Source: Hyalella azteca (taxonomy: Eukaryota; Arthropoda; Malacostraca; Amphipoda; Hyalellidae). Taken from it: a DNA stretch of 64,000 bases. The number at the start of each line of letters is the position of its first letter. The first letter of the stretch is position 1. The stretch is taken from NCBI RefSeq assembly GCF_000764305.2, contig NW_025931637.1, positions 372,001 to 436,000 of the forward strand, read 5' to 3'. A program made the translations under genes and the position numbers. Below, piece by piece: positions 56,401 to 64,000 of the stretch. The notes below the pieces were generated by a model that was not told the origin of the DNA, did no database searches, and saw only the letters and a program-made list of their open reading frames with translations.

Positions 56401-56950
56401 AGAGTTCAAGGCGAAAATTCTTTTACTTCACTCTTAGAATGATTCATTTATCTCCTCTTCCATCAACACAAGTCCAGGATACAAGTGTGTGTCCTCCATG
56501 ACACACAAACAGGCGTGATAAACACTCTCGCTACGCTAGAAGTAGAAGTTAGACAAAGCCCTGTTACTTGCAAAATTCTGATGTCACACAAAACCTTTTT
56601 GAATAAATAAATATGGTTATACCAAAGAAATTTTAAACTTCACATTTTATATCAGGGTTATATTGGCTGAATAGAAATAACACAGAAATTTTCCATGTAT
56701 CAATATACTCTCTGAAGGAAATGAAGAAACATTAATAGCATTTTTATCACAAAGCCCTGCGGGTTGTTATTTTAGATTTATCATGCTATACTGAGGCATG
56801 CTGATAGTAGTGAAAGGTATGAATAATGCTCATGATATCGATAAGATTCAACTTTAATTTGATCTGAAGGCCCAAGTTATAGTTGAGATATGTAAAATTT
56901 TACTGCTTCATTTTGCACATTAACAATTTACTAACCCTGGTTTGTTGGAT
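53480..56950. other. Intergenic, nothing firm
   Basis: No gene recognised. TTTAAT at 56853-56858 (ATTAAA on minus) is a candidate polyadenylation signal for the C5orf22 homologue, about 100 bp past its stop. Confidence 0.45.
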
Positions 56951-56958
56951 ACCTTGTA

Positions 56959-58146
56959 TCAATAATGTTGGAAAATATTTGGAGTTTTCAACAAAGTTTT
57001 CAAAGTAGAACACATCATCTCTTGAATCATGCCTACTTGATGGGGCGGGCAGTAATCATCTAAACTAGACCTGGCGATAGTAACTAAGGAAGGCGAGGCG
57101 ATCCCGCTGAGAAAACAGTTGACTTCCCTCATAAGACTTTTGATTTCTTCTTCAGTAGATTCGTGGTGAGGCAAAACCTGCTTAGGACTGTCCCATGTGC
57201 ACCCAGCATCGTGAACCAATGTCCAGTCAAGTTCAGTCAAGTCTTCTTTCTCCAGCAGGTCTACGATGAGAAGACGTAATTGTTCTCGATTGTTAGAGTT
57301 GGTTATTGACTCCATCATAGACGGAAGTCTTTCCATTATAATATCCGGATTCTTTATATCTTGGAGAGCTTTGAAGAGTTGTGACAATGGCTCCATTTGC
57401 AGCTTCCGTCTAGCCTGACTATCATTTGGCGTCTCACCTTCTTTCAACTTGAATTGATAAATACTTTTTAGCCTCTGGTACAGATCAACACTCTTGTAGG
57501 TGCTCAGGAACGGGTTCAAAGTTGAAAAGAAGTCGAGATCTATGTCAAGAATAAAACGATCATTGTGTTCCCTAATGATTTTTTCTGCTAAATCTACAGT
57601 TGATGCGACGCCTGAATCATCGTCGTTGTTCGGTCGAGTCGTTCCTGCAGACGACTCAATGTCTGCCAGCAGTGCATTCTTCATGGTGTCGCCGAGTGTT
57701 GCCACGTGCAACGTCACGTTTCGGATTTCTTCTAGGTCCTCTTCATCACAGTATAACATCTCACTAATGAAATATAGTTCAGGGCATGAGACCTTCACAT
57801 GACCAGATGATGACTCGAGTCCAATTTTGAAATGATAAACGCCATTTGGAATCTGATTCGACCATGGAGGCTTGATCCACAGGATGGTGTCAACGTGGCC
57901 AGCGAACACTGCAGGCATTATCCAGTTTTCTATGCTCAGACGATCGAATAAAACGTTTTTATCATAAACTTGAGATTTCACTAAGTTTTCAGGAAGTAGT
58001 AAGTCCGGATGTGAATCGAAATGAATAAGAAAGTTATTCGAGAACGGGATGCGTTTCTTGGCGATGGCGGCATAGATGTGGCATAGTGCATCATTGTGGT
58101 CTTCAACGATGTGCACAGCGACCGCAGTCGTGTTACGTTCCGTCAT
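56959..58146 (-). CDS. C5orf22: UPF0489 family protein, C5orf22 homologue
   Basis: A single long coding exon of 395 codons from ATG at 58146 to a TGA at 56959-56961. A splice acceptor (TGCAG then GTGATGACG) sits just before the ATG, so an upstream exon, possibly non-coding, is expected. Family features: VHIVEDHNDALCHIYAAI near the start, FLIHFDSHPDLLLPENL, SIENWIMPAVFAGHVDTILW, FILDIDLDFFSTLNPF in the middle, and SLVTIARSSLDDYCPPHQV near the end. The conserved DSHPD and DIDLDFF acidic motifs resemble a metal-dependent, arginase/deacetylase-like fold, but the biochemical role of this family is not established to my knowledge. The length is close to the human protein. The frame is intact. The upstream exon was not found; a Harbinger element begins 770 bp upstream and may lie in its first intron. 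Confidence 0.92.
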   Translation of the reverse strand: MTERNTTAVAVHIVEDHNDALCHIYAAIAKKRIPFSNNFLIHFDSHPDLLLPENLVKSQVYDKNVLFDRLSIENWIMPAVFAGHVDTILWIKPPWSNQIPNGVYHFKIGLESSSGHVKVSCPELYFISEMLYCDEEDLEEIRNVTLHVATLGDTMKNALLADIESSAGTTRPNNDDDSGVASTVDLAEKIIREHNDRFILDIDLDFFSTLNPFLSTYKSVDLYQRLKSIYQFKLKEGETPNDSQARRKLQMEPLSQLFKALQDIKNPDIIMERLPSMMESITNSNNREQLRLLIVDLLEKEDLTELDWTLVHDAGCTWDSPKQVLPHHESTEEEIKSLMREVNCFLSGIASPSLVTIARSSLDDYCPPHQVGMIQEMMCSTLKTLLKTPNIFQHY

Positions 58147-58917
58147 CACCTGCAGGCCAAGCAACAATAATTAACATACTATATTTATTATAATTGGCAT
58201 AAAAAACTTTTACATCGATAGCAATTTTGTGTGTTGTTTAAAAATGAACTTGGAGTTTGTGTTTTGGAAACCTGACACCGTTAATACGAGTACATGGCCA
58301 CATAGGGCTGTTCGACGCGTAAAATTCTTATATTATCGTCCGTAAAATTAGATGCTGGGCCTGAAATTTTATTTTTTGTGGGACGAGAATGGCTGAGTAA
58401 AACGTGAAGAGGGAGTGTCAGATCAAAATTAAAATGCAAATTTGTAGCTTCAAATTTACATTTGAAATTTCAAAATGGGACTCAATAGCTGAATAGGGAG
58501 TTCGATGCTTGAATGTGGAATTGAGCTGGTTATTTTTTTAATAAAAATAATTGGTTTTAGCACCATTTCTGGCATTGGAGGTGACGGGATTCAGGATGAC
58601 AGGATTATGAATGTCGGGATTATGCAATACTCGAAAAGACGAGGTTTGAGATGTCGGAATTCTTTTCGGAAGACATCTTACAACACTAATCTCAAACAAA
58701 GGTCGGGAAGCTCCAAACATCAATTGTACTAAGGTCGAATAAACCTCGGACTGTGTTCAGTTTATATATTTGATTAGGCAAATATATAGGGATAATGAAT
58801 TTTTTGCCGAAGGTCTGGCAAATCACGGGCAACGACGTTTATATACGACATTAATATAAAACGATTTTGTTTCACTGACTGAGTAAAGCATCAGAGTGTA
58901 CCCGATACATAGCCTAA
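58147..58917. other. Upstream region or intron of the C5orf22 homologue
   Basis: AT-rich. Short open frames without recognisable features. No clear upstream exon. Confidence 0.4.
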
Positions 58918-59074
58918 AGGCCCTTTTCCACTATAATGAGACTGCGCGACTGACACGTCGCTTGCATGCGGCAGTGTCGCTATGCTGTCACTTCCGTTAG
59001 TAGGTTGTGTACGTGTTGGGCTGACGCTCCAATATAGACGCACTATTGCCTGCCTCTTTGCTTTCTGTTTGACC

Positions 59075-61893
59075 ATGTCACACGACGGAGAGTGGAGCAG
59101 AGATGCGACTGAAAGGCTTATTGATTTATATAGAGAGACATCTTGCCTATGGCAAGTAAAAGGTTTAGTTTACAATGACAAAATCTTAAGAAATCAAGAA
59201 TTAGACAAAATAAGTAAAGAAATGAAGAAATCAGATCCATCCATGAAGATCGAAAAAAAACTTTAAAAAAAAATCACACTCTGCGATCTCAATTTAGAAC
59301 AGAGATGAAAAAAAGTAAGATAACCTGAAATATGGAGCAGTAATACATTTACACCGCGGTTGTGATGTTTCAATCTTCTATCATTTCTCACAGATAGAGA
59401 TGAGAAACGACCATCCCTTTCATCTCTGGATGAAATGGAAAGCTCGGCAAGTGGTTTTCATAAATTTATTATGAATTAGAAATAAGCTCTTATTTTAATT
59501 CGATTCGCAATACAAAAACATTGATTCAAATTAAAATTATACTTCCTAATTTCTTTTTAACAGATTTGATGTTTATTCGCTCGTCCGTCAATTAAAAAAT
59601 CGTAATTATCTTATTATACTTTTAGTGTATGTATACTCAGTAATGAGTAAATAAACACAGTAATGAATAGTGGTAGCATTTGTGATATACGCTATGATAC
59701 CTATCTAAATCCAAAGACCAAAGACCAGAAATCGTTAAACATTGTGACGTATTTATTGGAATTACTTTTTCGCGATACATTAAAGTTATAAAAATATAAT
59801 ATTGTTCTTTAATCCCCTAGGCGAATGCATGTTATAATACAGATAACCTATGTTAATGAGAATTTTGAAACCATTCTTGCGTTTCATAAATGTTATTAGG
59901 TTAATGGATAGCCAAAATCTTTTCTATTTCATTTTTATTATTAGGTTCTATCAACTTAGTAGAGGCATATATGGATTATTCAGGCCTGAGCCCTGCCATT
60001 CGGCGCTGCCAGGGAACTTGTCCTTCGTTATTGAAATACTTGCAGAAAGCTTCGCGAACTGCCCTCGCTTCTTCCGAAATTCGACCACCACGTCGTCGTT
60101 CAAGCTCCAGCAACTGCGCCGCGTCTTGCCGCCAAGACCCTTGCACTATCTCGCCTCTGTTGATATCTTCGATGTCCATGCTGCCTTGCGGCGTGTGTTC
60201 ACTTGAGTACTCACGTCTTAGCAGGTTGTGTAGCACAATTGTTGCTAGTACTACGTGCTCTGCCTTGTCAGGGGTCAAGGCAATTGACGTCTGCAAAACA
60301 CGGAATTTATTGTTCATTATTCCAAATGTATTTTCAACTATTCGCCTTGCTCGAGACAGACGGTACGAGAATATTCTTTGTTCCTCGTTTTGATTTCTGA
60401 TTGGGTATGGCTTGAGGAGGTAGGGCTTCAGCGGGAAAGCGTCGTCTGCGACAAAGACGTATGGTGCGATCGTAGCGCTCTTTGGAAGAACTTCATTTGT
60501 TGGTAATTGAATTGAGCCATTAGCTAGATTTTTACTCAACGAGCACTCAGACCACGAGCCTCCGTCGCACACCCTGCCATTGGTTCCAACATCTGCATAT
60601 ATTATTTCATAATTGGCATCTGCCACTCCCATTAGCACGATACTGTGCGTTTGTTTATAATTAAAATAGTAACTTCCGCTGTTTAGAGGAGGCTTTATCT
60701 GGACGTGTTTCCCGTCGATGGCTCCGACGCAGTTGGGAAAATTCCATTTTTCCTCAAATTCAACAGCAATTGCAGTCCATTCTGCTGGCGTGCGGGGTGT
60801 CTGTGGGTAGAAAATATAAATAATTGAACTTTGTTTAATTGACTTTCATTATAGTATTTTTGCAGCCCTACAACTGAGATTTTAACGAAGCGACTCGTTA
60901 GGCCACGCCTTTATATATATTTATACATATTATTAGGTCTATACATACCTCTATACAAACCCTGCCGATTTTTATTTTGGTATTCATGCATAATGTGTAT
61001 TGCAAAACATATTTATAGGAAGGGTTTACTCATTTATTTATCTATCTTGTTAAGTATTCAATGTGGAGAATCATTTCAAATTTTGCCTTACTATATACAC
61101 TAAAAAATATACCTACCATAATACAAGTGATTAAAAATGAATAAATTATGAACTTAAGCAACAAAGTAAATGAATGAGTACATCCTGTCTATAAATATGT
61201 TGAAATATTTATAGCTATTCGAACTGAGGCAGCTGCCTTGCTTTCGAGACACTCGAAATACGTCCAAGTTATACAGGTCTCAGTGTTGCTGAATTACCTC
61301 CGTGAATTAATAAAATATTAGTATTTACTATTTAATCGATTACTTTCTTATTTTTGTTTCAGGCCAGCACTCCCACTACTTCATATGCGAACGAAACTTC
61401 ACTAATGTTCTCTGATACATTGGAAGTTCCAAGTGATGACTCAACATTTCTGCGAGTGCATTTGCCAGACCTGGAACATGTCGTAGGAAACACTTCTGCC
61501 CCAACAGGGCAGTTCGATTCATTAGGAACAGCAGGACAAGCTATAATAACGCCAGCAGTATAACCCAAACGACTGACGAGAAGCCCTACACCAACAAGTG
61601 ACTCATCCATGTTTCAGCCAAATGCACAAAGTCTGTTGCGTTCAGCCGAAGGCCCTCTTTAATTAATTAAATAAAGTTCAGAAACGAAAGCGCGTGGAAG
61701 ATAATGAAGCTGAAATACTGTAAATGGTTGCAACATCACTCAAAGAAGATGAGGAAGATGAATTTTCGATCTGGGGCAGAGCAATGGCCAACGAATTAGC
61801 AAAAGCTAATAGAGACCAATGCATAATAGCAAAGAAACTACAGCGAAACTATTTGCTATGCTTGCTTAAATGTGCTTCAACCTAATACAGGAT
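59075..61893 (+). pseudogene. Harbinger accessory DNA-binding gene (MADF/BESS type), decayed
   Basis: Exon 1 begins with ATG at 59075 (GACCATG) and encodes a MADF-like domain: WSRDATERLIDLYRETSCLW, then LRNQELDKISKEMKKSD. It breaks at a TAA (59264-59266) in an A-rich stretch. The family-like continuation (HTLRSQFRTEMKK) is in another frame (59275 onward) and ends at a GTAAGA donor near 59312. A second exon starts after TTTGTTTCAG at 61362 (ASTPTTSYANETSLMFSDT), meets a stop at 61561-61563 and several more. A BESS-like tail, DEFSIWGRAMANELAKAN and following, survives in a different frame at about 61730-61890. In Harbingers the Myb/MADF-like partner helps transposase enter the nucleus and bind the ends. 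The indel and stops make this copy non-functional unless they are assembly errors. Confidence 0.8.
59976..60800 (-). CDS. Harbinger transposase exon 2 (catalytic)
   Basis: 274 codons plus TAA at 59976-59978. Carries all four acidic catalytic-region motifs and the C-terminal helical tail (QLLELERRRGGRISEEARAV). Confidence 0.93.
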   Translation of the reverse strand, partial: TPRTPAEWTAIAVEFEEKWNFPNCVGAIDGKHVQIKPPLNSGSYYFNYKQTHSIVLMGVADANYEIIYADVGTNGRVCDGGSWSECSLSKNLANGSIQLPTNEVLPKSATIAPYVFVADDAFPLKPYLLKPYPIRNQNEEQRIFSYRLSRARRIVENTFGIMNNKFRVLQTSIALTPDKAEHVVLATIVLHNLLRREYSSEHTPQGSMDIEDINRGEIVQGSWRQDAAQLLELERRRGGRISEEARAVREAFCKYFNNEGQVPWQRRMAGLRPE

Positions 61894-62896
61894 TAAACGA
61901 TCTAGAAACATCCTAATCAACGAGCAAAACAAATTCCCTACATCAAGTCATATACTTGTCAGTTTGTAGTTATTTACGTAGTAGGTATATGACCGATATA
62001 GTTTCCACAAGTTCATTGGAGCATTTTCACATATAATTAATTATGCTTGGCTTGTTTCAAGTGCGTAGCATTGGCATAACAATGCATTTGCAATAGAATG
62101 GTCTTCGACGTATGTTTATGAATGAAATTGTCTCTATTTGTTATTGGATGCAATCTCGATATAAACTTTTTGTTTACATTGTTCTCTACATGTTTGGGTA
62201 AAAATGATGCCAGTTTTATTAGGTAGTTCTTAGTGGAAAAAGTACTTTTCTTGAAAGTTCTAGTTCTCTACGGTGATATATATATTTCATGTATAAACAT
62301 TCATATATATTTGAAAAGGAATTACACAATTAATTGTCATTTATTGCAATAAAAATGTTAGAATCATTAAATAATTATTTCCCCCTATTATCGTGCGAAA
62401 AGTAAAGTCCTACAGAAAGTTATCAGATATGAAGAACACATAGCTAGCTATTCCATTTGTTACTCACCTTCAAGTACTCATCCTTGAGCACGCTGTAAAT
62501 TGCCTTGCAGGTATCTGGGATTATACGACAGAGTGATGTTTTTGAAATTCTCGTATGGAACTCCAGTTTGGAATATGAAGCACCTGTAGCCAAATAAATT
62601 AAAGTTGCTTCAAGTCTTTCGCCAGCAGAAATACTCCTACGAAGGTGAGTATCTTCGCGAGAAATCAATGGTGTTACTTTATCAAGGATGTAATAAAAAA
62701 TATTCGTAGGCATTCGTAAGTAACTGAAGAAATCGCTCTCTCTCGATGATAACTCTTGAAACAGTTGTCCGTAACTTGCTCTTGAAGACCTTTTCAACAG
62801 CCATTCTTTGCACCAAATCGTTCTTTTTTTCCTCCTGCGCCTTTGTCTGCGCATAGTGACAACTACTAGTAAAGCAAGAGCAGCAGTACGATCCAT
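59976..62896 (-). CDS. PIF/Harbinger transposase (HARBI1-like nuclease), two exons, intact
   Basis: Exon 1 (62896-62468, 143 codons) starts MDRTAALALL, has a basic stretch (RRQRRRRKKR), then YLRMPTNIFYYILDKVTP and SAGERLEATLIYLATGASY. It ends DEYLK at a GTGAGT donor. Exon 2 (60800-59976) follows a CCCACAG acceptor in phase 0 as TPRTPAEWTAIAVEFEEKW. Predicted length is 417 aa. DDE_Tnp_4-type catalytic motifs: VGAIDGKH (D172), YADVGTNGR (D213), FVADDAFPLKPY (D262/263) and RRIVENTFGIMNNKFRVL (E299). No stop or frameshift is seen, so this protein may be active. An upstream ATG at 62974 would add 26 residues, but family members begin near MDR. The gene interlocks with the MADF-type gene: each gene's intron holds the other's exon. 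Confidence 0.93.
62468..62896 (-). CDS. Harbinger transposase exon 1 (N-terminal, basic and helical)
   Basis: 143 codons up to the AAG/GTGAGT donor. A second frame overlapping at 62682-63026 is a shadow. Confidence 0.9.
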
Positions 62897-63001
62897 CTTC
62901 AACGGCCAACGAGTAACTGAATTCTGAAATGTAGCGCGAGGCAGAGCGGTAGCCCAGACGGAACTCAGTCTCAATCACAGCGCATGCGCAGATGCACGTA
63001 T

Positions 63002-63015
63002 CACTACCGGTAGTG
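63002..63015. repeat. Subterminal palindrome in the Harbinger right end
   Basis: CACTACCGGTAGTG is a perfect 14-bp palindrome about 100 bp inside the right terminus. Its half-site repeats the CCACTA core of the terminal repeats. It could be a binding site for the transposase or its partner. Confidence 0.7.
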
Positions 63016-63117
63016 GAAACGCGCACGCCAGTTTTGAGGCCCAGCCATGTGGCTGATTGGTTTCAGGCTAGTCTCAATCCTTCTGAATCACAGTCCCGTA
63101 GTGGTAAATGGGCTTAA

Positions 63118-64000
63118 GAATTTTAGCGCAAGTGATAAGTAAAATGTAGTTTCAAACCGAACTTCATCCGGACCACAACTGTAGCCGTGTTATAAAATGA
63201 CGAGAACTTGATTGTGATATACAGGTAACGACAGCGTTACCTAATCTTTCAAGGGGGGAAAAAATTAGTAAATATCACTTAGCTATAAAGAATGCGGAAT
63301 CTTTTCAGATGCGATTCTCAGTGATATCTACATAACTACATTAGCATATTAATTTAAAAGTTTTCAAGTGTTGGGAGTAGTGTAACAACTCTCAAAATCG
63401 ATGGAACTTGGTAGTTGGTACACGTTTTCATAGTAACGGTGATGTTCAGCACGTCTCGGACAAATTTACGATTTTGTTTAATAATAATCAATCATGAAAT
63501 AACTTTCAACCGCATAAGATGAGAGATCTTGATCAATGTGAAACATATAAAAATACGTTTATAAATTAATGGGTTTCCTTTTGCCATTTGCCGATTTTAA
63601 ACTCATAGGGGATCGGCGGCTCTTTTCAAATCGGATAATACTAAATGTGTATTGTAGTACTAAATGTGTAGGTATTCACTTTATATCTAAAGTGAATAAA
63701 TTATAGGAGCAAATCTCTTCAATTTCTTCTTACGCACATTCAGAGATCAAATCAGATCATGCAAATTTACTTTTATACGAACCTGACAATACCGCGTAAC
63801 TAATTTGACTTAAATAGTTAAAATAATTTTCGGATAGAGGCGGCACGAACAGGAAAGTCGAAGGCTCTCTGAAGAAAAGTAGTCCAATAATAAGCTCAGT
63901 AAACAACAAAATACTCAAAATAGATAAAAAGTACTATGATCACACACAGAAATGAATATAATTTCTCATAAACACTAACAACAATTTTACTCACGTTTTT
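63118..64000. other. Right flank, no gene recognised
   Basis: AT-rich sequence after the Harbinger element. A short direct repeat, AATACTAAATGTGTA / AGTACTAAATGTGTA, lies at about 63636-63671. Nothing else. Confidence 0.45.

Larger units (their letters stand above)
58918..63114. mobile_element. PIF/Harbinger DNA transposon, full length (4197 bp)
   Basis: The left end begins AGGCCCTTTTCCACTA; the right end, read inward, begins AGCCCATTTACCACTA. The similarity continues imperfectly to GGGACTG/GAGACTG, giving about 25 bp of terminal inverted repeat. Both ends are flanked by TAA (58915-58917 and 63115-63117), the 3-bp TWA-type target duplication of PIF/Harbinger. Inside are a minus-strand transposase and a plus-strand MADF/BESS-type gene, the two-gene content expected for autonomous Harbingers. 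Confidence 0.95.

Noticed and set aside
57500..57802. 100-codon plus-strand frame
   Set aside because: Antisense shadow of the C5orf22 homologue.
59850..60400. Plus-strand frames of 118 and 140 codons
   Set aside because: Antisense shadows of the Harbinger transposase catalytic exon.

Overview
The window reads as nuclear DNA of an animal, most likely an arthropod and possibly a crustacean (an inference from gene and transposon content, not proven). It is AT-rich, has spliced genes with GT-AG introns, tRNA genes with Pol III terminators, three classes of eukaryotic transposable element, and an unusually dense set of tandem repeats (minisatellites). No bacterial operon, phage or CRISPR structure is present.

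Firm genes, all on the minus strand: (1) a Kruppel-like zinc-finger transcription factor of the KLF5/Dar1 type (exon 2 at 21975-23534, exon 1 at 25570-25638; 542 aa predicted); (2) a complete ten-exon UTP-glucose-1-phosphate uridylyltransferase gene (36951-45187). Its exons join in phase to 508 aa, the length of human UGP2; (3) a C5orf22/UPF0489-family gene (56959-58146). Two identical tRNA-Leu(CAG) genes lie on the plus strand at 29233 and 31939.

Mobile elements: a full-length 4.2-kb PIF/Harbinger element (58918-63114) with imperfect terminal inverted repeats, a TAA target-site duplication, an intact two-exon transposase, and a decayed MADF/BESS partner gene interlocked with it on the other strand; a 756-bp mariner-like deletion derivative (17106-17861); a Penelope-like element remnant with a GIY-YIG domain (29913-30245); and hammerhead-like, Penelope-style inverted sequences at 11.4-11.8 kb with a related piece at 29.8 kb.

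Layout: 0-21 kb is mostly gene-poor sequence with repeats, one membrane-protein-like exon (about 889-1190) and one arginine-rich candidate exon with an RVSF motif (5383-5541). 22-25.6 kb is the KLF gene, followed by an upstream minisatellite. 28.5-33 kb holds a 19-bp minisatellite, the tRNAs, the Penelope remnant and a broken coiled-coil reading frame. 37-45 kb is the UGPase gene. 45.2-56.9 kb is almost featureless. 57-63 kb holds the C5orf22 homologue and the Harbinger element.

The most striking observation is in the UGPase gene. At five exon-intron junctions, the junction itself (splice site plus adjacent exon sequence) has been tandemly copied into the neighbouring intron, leaving arrays of decoy splice acceptors or donors. 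A similar repeat abuts the candidate exon at 5.4 kb. This looks like a recurring process that builds minisatellites from exon edges. I cannot run database searches, so novelty is not established.
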